The translations under genes and the position numbers were made by a program. 64,000 bases of DNA, from positions 9,279,213 through 9,343,212 of the forward strand of contig NC_063264.1 of assembly GCF_019578655.1 (NCBI RefSeq), written 5' to 3'. A model generated the notes under the pieces. That model made no database searches. It worked only from the letters and a program-made list of their open reading frames with translations, and was not told where the DNA came from. The first letter of the stretch is position 1. Every line of letters begins with the position of its first letter. Positions 1-13,023 of the stretch are shown in pieces. Source of the stretch: Ricinus communis. Its lineage: Eukaryota; Streptophyta; Magnoliopsida; Malpighiales; Euphorbiaceae.

Positions 1-3000
1 AAGCAACTCGCCGTCCAAGTTGAAGTTGCACTTAATGGGGAACCCAGATACACCATGATTTTCGAACCTTTTATACTTGTCAAGTCTGAATGGGGGACTA
101 AAAGAGAAGATAGCAATATAATTTCCATTTGACTGCGCAACAAAACTTGGATCAAATGGGTGGCGTCTTATACAGGTACAGGTATAGGCTTCTACGTAAA
201 CCTGATACAGAGGGTATACATGCAGCACATCATTAGATATTATAAGAGGCTAAAATGAAATTTATAATTTAAATGGTTCATACTTGATCTTTAAGGAAAT
301 TCAAAGTTTAAATGGTTCATACTTTATCTCTAGCCAATGAAGAGCCCATTAGATAAAAGAGGCTGCTGGTTCACAAATCCCAAGTTAGTCTACAATTTGA
401 GCGGTCTGGGCTAAAACTAGGTTATTTATGTCAAATTGTAAGAAACTGATCAGAAAGGTCAGCCTCTAAGTAGCTGAATAACAGACTCCCAAATCTACTC
501 CAGTACTTGGAAAGGCCATCAAGCCCCACTCATACAAAATCCAGCTATAGCCTGGGTCAAGCTCCTAAAAATGATAGGCCACGTAAAAAAAAAAAAAACG
601 CATCCTGCTTTCAAGTTCTTGAACTTGGCTTTCTTAAGCCTCATCAATCTGCTCCAGTGACTCAGCTTAGTCAATGGTCCACTCATGCCATGTAAACTAA
701 ATGTCTATCTCACTCAACATGCCAAAAGTCATCAGGCCTATTGTTCACTGACATGACCTGGGAGCAGTAGGTGCATCGTTTCAGCCATGCTTATGTAGTT
801 TCCTATATATTTCTTTTCATGTTGCCGAAGCCCCACAGACACTAATGTCTCTGGACATTCTATTTCACATGATCAGACAGAAAAAGCAGACAGCTTCATT
901 TATTTACCCCCAAAAAAAAAGGCACATAAAAGGCAAGAGGCAGTTCAATGTAGGGATACAAGTTGAGTGTAGTCATTTCCTTTCTGCAAAACTACCAAAA
1001 ATCAAAACGACCAAATGTCTTTTGCAAAGACAGCATATTTAAAATTCATAGCAAAACGAACTCAGTAAAGACACACATGACATGTCATTTATTGAACAAA
1101 GGTCAACTGGATATATCATTCCAGAAAAGGAGAAAATGTCATGAGGCAATAATCAGATAGACACTTTGAGTGGATTGCCAACTAGAAAAGATAAGTGTTA
1201 GTTCTCTTCCCCTGAGATTAACTACTCAACCACATGTATCAATCTTTATAAAGGCTGTCTACATGTGTGTCTCCTAAAAGATCCCAGCAAGTAGCTTGAA
1301 AACATGTACCCATACACACACATTACTCACATATTACATGAATCTATTAAATTCATCTATTCTCAATTGCACATGAGTAAACTAATTTATTAATAATTTT
1401 ATGATATATTTTTTATATTTTATTGATATGGAACTTATTTCATATTGTAAATTAATTATTATATAAATCCTATTAATAATCTTTTTTGGATTACGGGATT
1501 ATAGAAAACTAACAATTTTTCTTTTTATTACGCATGTTTAAATTTGACATAAAAACATTTTTTGAAGCTAAATTTTTCATAAAGCTTCAAATTCAGATCC
1601 ATATATTCTTAACTGACCAAGTTATATTAAAGAATGACTTGCACAATTGAAATTTTTGCTAAAAAAGTGTAATAATCATATATTATGCCTCAATCTAAGG
1701 ATTTCATTTTTTTATGTATTGGTGATTAGTTTGTTAAATATAATGAAATGCAATCTTCATAATTGCAATAAGAACCTAAAAGTTCAAGTATTATTACTAT
1801 TAACTACCCCAATTCATTAATTAGAGTTTCATACGTATTAGTTAATAGTTAACCTTCATATACGTAATATCTCTATCTTTTCTTCTTCTAACTAAATTAT
1901 ATTTTTCTTTATCCTAACTAGATTATATATATTAAATAGTACAAACTAATTTTGCGTTCTCTCTTTTCTTATTCTACCTGGATTGAAGTATTATACTAAA
2001 TAATTAAATATTTAAATATATTTTATTTTATATTTAACTATTAAATTACCAAATTGATGCCAATTTTAGATGAATTATTAGTAAGAGATTTATAAGGGAG
2101 TAAATCAGCCTACTCCCACCCGACTTCCATACTTCTATATACATTAGACTATTTATAGATATAAGCAGGCCATGTTTCCCTTAGTAGAAACTCCACAAGT
2201 CAATTTTATAAGAAGTCATGTTATGTAATCCAATAATTATAAGACATATGTGGAAGCATAAGATTTATGTTTAACAAAATAAATGGGAAAAATATGATTT
2301 CTTTACCAAAAAAGTATTATTTTGATAATTATTTGTATATGATATTAATATTCCTTAAAAAATATCTATATAAGAGTATGCAACACAACCCACCTCACTA
2401 TATTACAAATTTAGATCCAATGCTATTATTTGTTTGTATATAAAATCTATGGTTAACAAATAGCAATTACATAGTACTATAAGCATATTATTATTTTTAT
2501 TGTCTTTATAGAATTTTATATATAAAATTAAAATTTTAAGAAATAAAAAAAAATTCATGCAAAGCACATGCCTAAGGCTAGTTCAAAAATACATACAAAA
2601 TAATCCTGAAAAAACTATCATTCCAAATTAGTCCTCATCTTCCAAAATGCACAATTTTATCCTTAATCGTCTTTAAATGTAGCAGTTGGCCGAGCTGCAA
2701 GTAACTTTTTCAGCTTCATGAAGCATGGTACATGTGTTTGTGAAGCCTTTCTAGCAAAGATTAACAATATATGTATGTTTCTATGTCAAAAATAAGAAAA
2801 TAAAGCAAAAATATACTTTTTTAAGTGCTACATTTTTCAGTAGTTTATTGCTCTATTCCAATATCTTTCACATAAAAAAGCAAATTCTCATTCCAAATTG
2901 AATGAATTAGTAGCCACATGAGCCATACACTCTAATTTGATGAAGTTTCACAGTTTTCTGGTGAACCAAACAGTAGAAATAAGAAAGTTTAGGAATAACA

Positions 3001-6000
3001 ACATACACTACCCAAGTATGACAGTCTTTTGAGAGGAAACTTTCTGAATTTAAATACACCATCTTTCACTGATATTTCAAATTCTTACGAATTTTCAAGT
3101 CCTAAGACTTGTAAATCTTAAACTTTTTAATTCTTAAGATTTTAAATTTTAATGTTCCTTACTTGAGATGATAGTTATCTACTTTTTTATATTTGAAATC
3201 TTACAATTATTTATATACTAAAATTTCATGTTTCATGTTTTAAATATTAGAGAACTTAACTTTTAGTTATAAATCACCTAGATTGACTAGTTTAAACTCT
3301 AAAAGGAGGCTTTTTTAAAATTGATTTTTCTTACATTTGGTTTCTTAAAAATTTAGATTCTTATCTTGAGTTATTTAAAGAACAACAAACTTTAATAAGA
3401 TTCTCCCAACTTGCGAATCCAATTTTAATTTCCTAGCAAAAGAATGCACCCTAAAGAATATTTACTACTTGAACTTATAACCTACAGAAATGCTACCAGC
3501 TACAGTAGGGTTGAGTAAACTATTTTCTCATGAAACTGATAATGGAAAAGTTTAGAAATAGTAGATGATGTCAGACATTAAGGCCTAAACAACTTTTCTT
3601 CGAGATGAAGACAGAAGCCTAACACATACAAATAATTGAGTATGGTCCTCTAATTATAAGGAAACACCAGAAATTCCCATATTAAGACATGGGCTTGTGC
3701 AGGCCCCAATATGGGGCAACACTTCTAGACACTGCACAGCTCTTATTCTGCCTTCCGATATTTTCCATACAATTGTCAAGGCATTTAATTCAGTTACGCA
3801 GGGTCTAAAATACAGAATTGTCAAAAATCAGATTTAGATTAAATCAACATAAATCAGCTGCCGCAACCTTGAATGTTTTTACAAAATTAGGAAAATGACT
3901 TGAATCAAAAAAAACCAAGAACCTAATTGAATATCACAATAATTTGTAGATAAATTTTTAAAATGGAAAGACAAACACAAAGTGGTTTTCGAGGTTTTTG
4001 TTCAGTGCATCAATATGTTAAATCAGTATAAAAAAAAATTATGCTAAAAAGTATTGACGTTCTAAAAAAAAAACTGAAAGATACTTTGGAATAGATTTAG
4101 TCTAAAAAGTGATAACCTTAAAGTGACAATCAAATCAATGTAAGCCCATGATGCAATGGGTTTCTAAAGAAAAGAAATAGCTAGAAAAGGAAACAAAATA
4201 CTTAAGAAAAAGAAGAAGAGAAAAGTGCATGACAGTTCGTCTCCTGCAATAGTGCCTCCTGTCTGATAGTTTTATAACTTTGTGCAATTCTAGATACAGA
4301 TTCATCAAACAGATAATCATTTTAGCAATGCAATAACAGCAGAGTTTATCACAATTATGTATAAAATTCTAACAGTAAGATTTTCTTTTAATCTGCTATC
4401 AGATATCAAGGCATAAGAGGTATAAAAGCAAGAGAATCTGTGTAAGGTAAAGATAATTAGGGTAATACAAAACAAAAAAGAAAAAGAGGAGAGGAGAGAC
4501 GAAGACTTAAAACCTAACTAAGCATATGTCACAGTTAGTAAAAGAAGATCACGAGAAAAAGTCAGCATATAGAAAGTTTCAACCATTTGCAGTAACTTTC
4601 TAATGATATTGGCAAACACACATTAAATAGGCCTAAAAGGAGACAGGGAAACATTGAGACTAAGAAATTCTAGATATGGAATGGAAGCAATGAGAGAAGA
4701 AGTCTCTAACCTGGTTGGATAGCGGAACCTGTCGCGAGATGTCCCAAACAATAATAGAATTTTCACTAACATTGCTTCCACTAACATCACTAGATGAGAT
4801 AAAGTTCTTGCAATCATTGCTAAACTCAAGATCAAGTATTGGACCCAGACCTCGGATATATTCGTGGACCACCTTCCCTGTTCTAATGTCCCACAATCTG
4901 ATGTGGCCCTTTGATCCCCCAGAAAGGAAGAGGTTGGAGTTGTCTGAATGGAATTTGATAACCCCAACAACCTGATCTTCCTTGAAAACCTGAGTCTCTA
5001 CTCCCTTTTCAACATCGATCAACCTTGATGCACAGTCATATCCGCAAGAAAGCACAGATAATCCTTGCTGTGACCATTTTACATCTTTGACAGCTGCATT
5101 ATGGAATCTAAATATCCGTGCTAGTTTTTGGTCTCTGCTCCATACATTCCATATACAGATGGTTTGATCCATCCCAACAGAAGCAAGAAGATGGGCTGCA
5201 GACTAACTATGATGAATAGATCAATAAGGCCAATGATATGCATAATAAATTATAACTTCTGACAATTAACCAACATTTGAATTTAATTTAGGTTGAAGAG
5301 TCTCTCAGACTGTGGGGGGAGAAACTAAAGCAAGAGAAATAATTTCTAAAACAAAAATAAAGTGAATATTATATGTCAACAAGCAGATCATACCATGACT
5401 TTGTGACCAACTGAGAGAATTGACAGCCTTTGTGTGGCTATGCAGAGCAGTAAACAGCCTTTCAGGTATTTTATTTAGCTGTACATGGCCCTTTACTCGT
5501 TTCAAGGATGATAAAAAATCAGGGGGAACAACTGAATCCTCAATACTTCCCAAAACTGTAATGAAGGAAACAAAAGAAAAGAAGAAGGGTAGTTTTTTTT
5601 CTAAGTTCTAAAAACTGTAATTGAAACACGACTAATGAAATTATGTAACTACAAAAGTTGGTTATGGGTATAATTAAAAATATAATGCCAGTAAGTTAAG
5701 AAAGAAGATCAAAGACATAATGGAAGACTTTTGTAATCATTTCATTGCACCATCTAAAACAGCATCAAAATCAATTTTTATGTTTAGAAGTTCAAACCGC
5801 CATATCCTATCTTGTTAATAATCACATACTCCAACTTTATACACTAAGCAACGATGAAAAATCCTTAAAGACACAAATAATTTTTTTTCCTCTTCTAATG
5901 CTAATAACATTAAAACGCCTTACAGAACCCAAAGTTTAACTAACATGATCCAAACTTTCTTATGAACCTAAAGTTAAATACAATCCAGCCCATAAGATTG

Positions 6001-6429
6001 CTCCAAAATTGCTTCTTTAATTTGTTTATACAATATAAAATAACAATTAATTAAATTGGCAGCTAAAATAACTGCCAAAGCTAAAACAAACAAATATGTA
6101 CATACGCATAACAAAAACAAAAAATCACAAGAATTACCAGATGAAGTGGGAAACGGGGGATAAGGATTGGGGTCTTGGATGACCCGATTAGAGGCAGAAG
6201 CAGATTGACCCATGAGAGCTCGTTCTCTCTTGGATATGTATCTCCCTGGAATCGGAGCTTCACTTGAAAATTGTAGAGGGTTGTTGTTGCGTTTGGGTCG
6301 TTTTGGAGGAGGAAGAACAGTGTTCAATTGGTGGGGTCCGAGTAGTGGTTTGGATTGTGGGTCGATTCTAGGAACGGTTTCGGGTTCTTCATCGGAAGAA
6401 TTTGAATATGCGTTGCAGAGAAGATCCAT
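1..6429 (-). CDS. WDR25: WD40-repeat protein, WDR25-like (3' end beyond the window)
   Basis: Coding exons on the minus strand are 6429-6138, 5555-5394, 5195-4711 and 201-1. All introns are GT-AG, and the first three exons sum to 939 nt, so frame is kept. The visible protein has 380 residues and is still open at base 1; I expect about 450 in full. A low-complexity N-terminus with a basic PPPKRPKRN stretch is followed by about four WD40 blades: residues ~125-165 (ending TICIWNV), ~170-210, ~212-255 (HIRLWDIRTGK) and ~258-310 (IIVWDISRQ). Then comes the family-typical segment HPFDPSFVAQSNGNYIAIFS and GVSGFPIKCNF. Plant homologues, for example At5g54520 from memory, are described only as transducin/WD40 proteins. 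The family is related to the splicing factor Prp17/CDC40, so a scaffold role is inference. The start MDLLCNAYSN was chosen because plant homologues begin this way. An in-frame ATG also exists at 6498. Confidence 0.9.
202..4710 (-). other. Large third intron of the WDR25-like gene
   Basis: This 4509-bp intron lies between a donor after codon CAG (exon ending SNQ) and an acceptor before GTT TAC GTA (VYVEAY). Joining the exons restores the family sequence SNQ-VYVEAY without a frame break. The interior is AT-rich and has no ORF resembling a protein. I see no intact transposon in it. The stretch around 2580-2720 has the look of an old non-coding repeat, but I could not find its ends. Confidence 0.75.
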
Positions 6430-6725
6430 TATCCATGCAGAGGCTTTGTCTTCTGCTAGCAATGTGACAAAAAAGGACAATGACCGTCTTCTAATCATGT
6501 AAATGGCTATGGATCGGGTTAGGCTTAGCCCGGCCCATCTCAGCGTCCAGAATCCATTTGAGTTGGGCCATCATTTGGAGCATCCTATCCACTCCTAGTT
6601 TGCAGTTTTCGTATCGCGAGGTAATATCACACAGAACTGTCAAAAAGATTTCATTCATGACAAAAGGTATAAGGTCTCCATGGACGAAAAGCTCAAATCA
6701 ACTCCATAACAAAGCCCAATCAGCC
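6430..6725 (-). promoter_or_regulatory. Probable proximal promoter and 5' UTR of the WDR25-like gene
   Basis: Upstream of the minus-strand start there are Site II type elements (TGGGCC/TGGGCT and complements): GGCCCAT at 6532-6538, TGGGCC at 6564-6569 and AGCCCAAT at 6713-6720. Site II motifs are known from promoters of constitutively expressed plant genes. No TATA box at a convincing distance was seen, which fits that promoter class. The transcription start is unknown. Confidence 0.5.
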
Positions 6726-7847
6726 CTAAGACTTAGTCTGTATTATATAGTTCAAGAAATTTCTTTTATCGTCCCTATATTATAAGTTACACAACAAGAG
6801 GTATCTATGGTATTATACCAACTAATATTAAACATTTATTTTTCGGATTTAGATATTAAAAAAATTATAAAAATTTCTATGTCTCCCAAGTCTCAAAGAG
6901 TTAAGAACGGTCAAATCTCAGTTTTGAAATCGCCGTCCACATATGCCCGTGAACTAGAAACTAGACTTCAAATATAAAACATCTATTTTTTTACTTAAAT
7001 TTTTATACCTACTAGAATAAAGAATTATAAATTTTTAATAAAATATATAAATATTGACTAGAAGTAGAACTTGAATGCAATAAAAAGAGATACCAGTTTC
7101 TTTTTTCTTTTTTCTTTTTTTTAATTCTTAGGAAGAATATAATTTTTAGAAGGTTTCCATCATATTGAGAATCTATTCAACAATAATGTTAGTATATATG
7201 TTTCTAAAAATGATGAGACATAATCAATTATTAACACATTTTAGGACGAATAAAGTCTAATATATGGATATAGATGTTTGGTGCGAAAATTGGACCAGCA
7301 AAATCAAGCATCTGACACCTTCATTTTCAAACTGCCCCTATGTTTGTGAGACCATAAGATGAGTATTTCTTTTTTTAATTTAAGGAGTATCATTTATATA
7401 ATTAAGAATATTGTAAGAAATATATAAATATGAAATATAATATATTATATTTATGTCTAAGAGATTCTTATTAAAATGTTCATGATTTTAATTTTTTATA
7501 TAAGAATTTATTATGCATTTGGCTAAAAAAAAAAAAAAAAAAGTTTAACTTTTCAGTGTGGAAAGTCATAGCAACTCTTTAATTTATGTTTTAAAACATA
7601 AAAATTCATTAAAATCTTATTTTGATTGTGTTTGAGATTGATATCGAAATTGGATTAACCAGGTTTAAAATCTTTTAATTAATATATTAAAATTTTTATA
7701 AATTATTTTTTAAAAATATATTTTAAAAGAAAATATCACATTTAACTGTTTTTTTAAAGGTAATTTTTAAAATTTAGAAAATAAGTTAAATTAAAAATTG
7801 AGGTCGGCTAACCTCAATGGCAAACACTCTTTACGAGATGACTCTTG
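6726..7847. other. AT-rich intergenic DNA
   Basis: No gene is seen. The stretch holds poly-pyrimidine and poly-A runs (for example an A-run near 7525-7542) and scattered TATA-like text. Near 7800-7850 (around GGCTAACCTCAATGG) there is a weak resemblance to a tRNA-derived SINE head, which I do not consider proven. Confidence 0.5.
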
Positions 7848-8500
7848 TGTTAAAGTTCACATTTATTTCATTTTATATTCTCCAACACTTCATAGGCCCT
7901 GAGAGTGGTCAAATAATATCAGTGGAGTTGAAAACCTCATCTTGCACAAAAGTCAATTAGTTTCTGCCTACTCTACTCTACATTTATTACTTGGAAATTT
8001 TGCAGAAATATCTTAAAATTAATAAAAATATTATTTCTACTACATAATTTTTTTAAAAAAATTATTTTGATTATTTTCAATTGTTTTATAAAAAAAAATC
8101 ACAAACAAAATCATATTTGAAAAAATAAAAAAATATATAAAATATTTTTAAGGCTTTCCCTCGAATGCAACTGGAATTTAACTAGTTGTCACTTACTAAA
8201 GATGGGCTTATTTTTGAAGGCATACGCCTATTTTGTTTTAGGCTCTAAGTCAATAAACAGGCTAAGACTCATTCGCTAGCCTAAACTATGGATTTCAAAA
8301 TTACAAATCCGTCGTTGGGTCATCCAAGCTTTGATACCATGTAAAAGCTCTATAGGCCTTGAAAGCATTGGTTAAAAGATATCAATGGTTGATTCAAACC
8401 TCACCCATGCACAAAACTAATTTGGAAATTACATCCTGTACCTATTTTTTCATATTATTTACTTTAATACATAGGTTTTTTAAATTTTATATTCTTGCTA
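7848..8500 (-). mobile_element. Candidate miniature LTR retrotransposon (TRIM-like) or LTR remnant
   Basis: A block around 7890-7960 and a block around 8349-8420 are diverged direct copies, sharing ATAGGCC, a TATCA(G/A)TGG core, an AAACCTCA motif and GCACAAAA. Immediately inside the upper copy, read on the minus strand, TGGTATCAAAGC (8339-8328) directly follows an ACA terminus. That is the arrangement of an LTR end followed by a primer binding site for initiator Met-tRNA (family consensus TGGTATCAGAGC). Only about 370 bp of internal DNA separates the copies and it has no coding potential, as in TRIM elements. Outer ends and target duplications could not be fixed, so the limits are approximate. 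Confidence 0.4.
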
Positions 8501-8569
8501 AATATTTTTTTATTTTTTTTTATTTTTATGTCTTTTGTTTATATTTATGTATTATGCTTAGGGTCGTGA

Positions 8570-8604
8570 CTAATTTGATCTTGTTGTGCGGATCATCAAA
8601 TTAG
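8570..8604. repeat. Short inverted repeat (10-bp stem)
   Basis: CTAATTTGAT at 8570-8579 is matched by its exact complement at 8595-8604 with a 15-nt loop. It lies next to the TRIM-like candidate. No function is assigned. Confidence 0.5.
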
Positions 8605-9239
8605 AATTAGCAAGTTGTACCCTTTTTTATTTATTTATTTTAGGAGTTTTACAAATTTTTTTAATCGATAGATTTTATAAATTTAGTTATAGAGATACAT
8701 GTTTGTCTTTGTAATAATAATATTAATAATAATTCCTCCAAAGAAATAAACATAATAATAATATAAAAATAAAATAATATTTCTCTAATTTGATACAATT
8801 TATCATACGATAATTAAACATCTCTTTAAGAAATTTTTTTATGTACAATATTACCATATTATTATTCATTATTGCTAGTTTAATATATCTATTGCTTGTA
8901 TTTTATTTTATATTTGATATATATTTTTAATAAAATAATGATAGCATAGACTAAAAATTGAATAAGATAAATATAAAAAATTATTAATTATTAGATATAT
9001 GTCTCTAATAAAGATATATATTTTAATATTAGTCATATTTTAAATATTAAGATATATTTATAATATGCAATTAGTTTCAAGAATTTTTATTAAATATTAT
9101 AAATTATTAATTTTAAGATATCAATTTGGACAGTTATTACTATAGAATATGAATATTGAATTTTAAAACTCAGATCTATAGAAAATTAAGTATTTAGATC
9201 CATTTTATAGAAAATTCAATAAATAGTGTATATCGAGTA

Positions 9240-9342
9240 TAAATAGGTATATCATATGTATATATTCATAATAATTAATAAATTTTGTGTTTACATTGTA
9301 TGTATAATATATATGACTTATAAAACTTTTGTATATTGACTG

Positions 9343-9386
<44 letters not shown>

Positions 9387-11215
9387 AATAAATCAACCAT
9401 ACATTGTATATAAAAAATTATTTTCCAAAAAGATAAAATAATTTTTAAGATATAAAGTGAAAATTATATACTAAATATATAACGAGTTATATCAGGTATA
9501 TAATACTATGATTGTCACTGTTTGTTCTGCATTTTGATTTTTAAAATCATCTTTTATATTATATTATATTGCATTTTATATATATATATATATGACAAAA
9601 AACCTATTTTTTTCATGACAATGGATAGAGATGTGTAAACTTTGATGCAAAAAGATATTAAATATCAATAGCTTTTATATTCAATTTCATGACGTTATAT
9701 CATGAATTAACTAAATAGTTTTTATAATTAGTTTATAGCTATAATAAGTGGTTAAAATAATTTATTAGAATCTATAGTACTTGTGCAACAAATATATAAG
9801 TTTTAATGAATTAAAAAATAGTAGTAAATACTCATTATATACTCATGATATAATTGATATATACTATAAACTGTTAAGTTATAAGTTTGTTTGAATTTAA
9901 ATTGAATATACTTGTAATATATTTCGATGATACTACTTGTATAAACAAGATAAACCTGATATCAAATCTTCTCTTGATCGCTCTATTTTAATTTTGATTT
10001 GATTTGATATTATTTTTATAAAGTTTGAAAGCTGCTATTTTTTGGTATGAGAATACTCGTAACATCAAAGTTTACATATCTCATGTTTTCTTTTCAATAT
10101 CCATTGTGATGAAGGATAATAATAGGTATTGTTTTCATATCGATATATAAAAGATAATTTTAATAAATGAACGAAGAAATTTAATATATACTATCTACTA
10201 TATACATATATTTAAAATAAACTCATTATATATTTAGTATATGTTATCTACTATATACAATAAAAATTATTTATATTTATATATTCTTTTAGAAAATAAT
10301 TTCTTATATAATACATAATTGATATATTCCTTTTATATACTTATATTCATATAATAATTAATATATAAAAATTTACAAGATATATACAAAATACATACAA
10401 TATAAACACAATTTTTAATGGAGTCATATACTTAAAAAATTATATAATGAAGTCATTTAAAAAAAAAAATTAGCTAAAGTAGGTATCATTTTCTCTTAGA
10501 CATATTTAAGTTGTAGATTTTATTTATTTAAATTTATTATGAATGATATTTATATATTTAAAACTTTATTGCTTCAATCTAAATGTATAAGCGTTAGTCT
10601 TCTTGTCATCAAAAGAATTTTTATATATAAGTATGTTTGAGTATAAGTTGAATATGCTCATCATATAGTACGATGATACCTTTTATATATTCATAATATA
10701 CCTTAATGATACTTTTTGTATACTCAAAATAAATTTGGTATAAATAATATACTCATAGTATACTATGTATTGTTAACAACGAGGTTTGAAAAATGATTGT
10801 CTTTCGGTATGAGAATGCATGTTATATCAAAATTTACATACCTCGTGTTTTCTTTTTCAATATCTATTATGGTGAAAAAAATAGATATTATGTCCATATC
10901 TATATAAAGAATATATAAAATATGATTTAAAATTTAAATGAACAAAATTTAGTAAGTATCAGAGAGTTATATATTTGAAATAAATGCATTATATACTTAA
11001 TATATATTGTCTACTGTATGCGTTTAAGATTCTTTTGTATTTTTTCAGAACATTAGTTTTTATGTATTGTATAATTAATGTATTCTTTTTATATACTTAA
11101 TTCATATAATAGTCAATATATAAAAATTTTATAAGATATAAATCAAATACACAAAATATAAACACAAATTTACTAAATTTTAAAAACATATACTTATGAT
11201 ATATCTGTAGACGCT
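9240..11215. repeat. Inverted plus direct repeat complex, probably a long-TIR transposon remnant
   Basis: Three related segments are present. Segment C0 (about 9240-9650) is inverted relative to segment A (about 9890-10430) and segment B (about 10630-11215). A and B are direct copies offset by roughly 760 bp. Anchor matches: a 13-bp exact inverse between 9635-9647 and 10063-10075; a 22-bp inverse with one mismatch between 9467-9488 and 10220-10241; and GGTATGAGAAT at 10044 and again at 10806. The similarity spans several hundred bases with indels, so it is not simple AT content. There is no ORF for a transposase. The arrangement fits a non-autonomous element with long terminal inverted repeats whose right arm was duplicated. 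Confidence 0.6.
9343..9381. repeat. (TA)n microsatellite
   Basis: An uninterrupted TA dinucleotide run inside the left inverted arm of the 9.2-11.2 kb complex. Confidence 0.95.
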
Positions 11216-11295
11216 ATATAATTGTAATTATATTATATAAGATATTAATATAATTATAATTATATTATATAAATTTATATTGTATAAAATATTAT

Positions 11296-11327
<32 letters not shown>

Positions 11328-11338
11328 AATAAATAAAA
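11296..11338. repeat. (AAT)n followed by (AAAT)n microsatellite
   Basis: A compound simple repeat at the right edge of the 9.2-11.2 kb repeat complex. Confidence 0.9.
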
Positions 11339-12985
11339 TATTATATGAATAGCTAACTATATATTAAGAATATATAATAACTCTTATATCTTATATAATA
11401 ACTCTATTCTATATAGTCAGTTATTATAGAAGTTATTAAGTTTTTATATATCTTTATTATAACTATATATTACAAAATACTATAAACTTACAGTATATAG
11501 CTATAATGTATATAATATCTAGATAATGTATAAATAGACTCTAGATAATGTATATAATATTTTTATATTAATAGAATATAAATTAATAAGAAACTAGAAT
11601 AATGTTAGGAAAAGTAATTATAATAAGAAAATTTAAAAATTTTAATAATTTAATAATAAATTCTAAAATTTAGAATTTAGAATTTTAAATATTTATTAAT
11701 AAAAATACTATTAAATTTGTTGTGTACTTATCCAGGTTGATGTGTATCAACAATTATTATGTATGTTGTGATTTTTGGGTGACTTTGAATTGGTTATTTT
11801 GAAAGAAGAGGAAACCATTTAACTTCAACTTATAGAAATATATTTTTTTTTATTTTAGCGTAATTTTGTTATATTTTAGAATTACAAGTATAAAAAAATT
11901 GACTTAATTTTTTAGACATTTGTATAAAAAGCCCCAAAACTAATCGGTTTATGCTAATGCCTAAGCTACTTCATATATTCCACTTTTATATTTTTATACT
12001 TTTTGCATATGGCATTATATTCGCCAACATAAAAAGAATTGAAATAAATTTAAAAAATATGTTGTGGTTTCATTTTCGACAATTTTTACTATAAGTTTTC
12101 TTACTAGACAGAGAAGTATGTAGCTACATATCATAAAAAAAAAAACAAATCTCGCCGTTAAATAATTTTAGTTCATAGTAATTCAACCATAATAATTATT
12201 ACCATGTTGATCGTCTCTAATAATATGAATTTAAAATTTAACAATTCATAATATTTGTTATTGACTGAGAAAACATATTTAAGCATACTGTGTTTAGTTA
12301 TTTATTTTCTTTTCTAGGCTAAAGGCTCTACGAACTCGTTTCGATGGAAAAAAAACATTCAATTCGTTTAAAGTGTTTTATATGAAAGGAAACTTGGTAA
12401 AGTTTTAAATTGCAAAAGTTAAAATAAAAACATGGAAGAAAAAGGCTGTGTCCTGAAATGAGAGGATCGTGTGTGTCTCGTTTCTTCTAAGATTGTTTTG
12501 AGAGGCAAGTAGTAACATGGCCCAAGAAATCAGGTCGGACGTGCCTGTATTAATTCTGTCAAGCACCATCCTGCCTGCCTGCCTGCCTGGTAATAGCACT
12601 TGCTTTACGTGCATTCAAGTGCCAAAACTCCAAATTCAAACACAAGTGCAAAATCTTGACACAACCTACTCTGCTACATCACAGCCGTGTTTGAAATCTC
12701 TTTATCGGTAAGTTTTAGTTTAAAATCCATCCTTTTCATTTTCTTAACTTGATTTTCTATACCTTGCATCCCTCACAACACACCTTACGTGCCAACAAGA
12801 TAAGCTCGTCCCTAATACTCCTGCCGAAGTAGTTCAATCAAAGTTTTATGTACCAAATGCACTCAAACGGTCATCTAAGATTGCTTAATGACAACAACTA
12901 ACTCCAAGAAGAATTTTATCTAAGAAAATCTTTGCTTAGTTCAGGCCTGAATTCTCCATTTGTACACCAAATACCAATTAATAAT

Positions 12986-12989
<4 letters not shown>
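11339..12989. other. Intergenic DNA with a (TGCC)n run
   Basis: No gene is seen. At about 12570-12590 a short run of CCTG/TGCC units stands out from the AT-rich surroundings. Open frames of 60-70 codons on both strands at 12405-12711 overlap it but match no family I know. Confidence 0.5.

Positions 12990-13020
<31 letters not shown>
12990..13020. repeat. (TA)n microsatellite
   Basis: An uninterrupted TA run of about 15 units. Confidence 0.95.

Positions 13021-13023
<3 letters not shown>

Noticed and set aside
6212..6502. 96-codon plus-strand frame
   Set aside because: It is the antisense shadow of the first exon of the WDR25-like gene.
12405..12711. Overlapping frames on both strands around a (TGCC)n run
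   Set aside because: Both are short, low-complexity in part, and without family resemblance.
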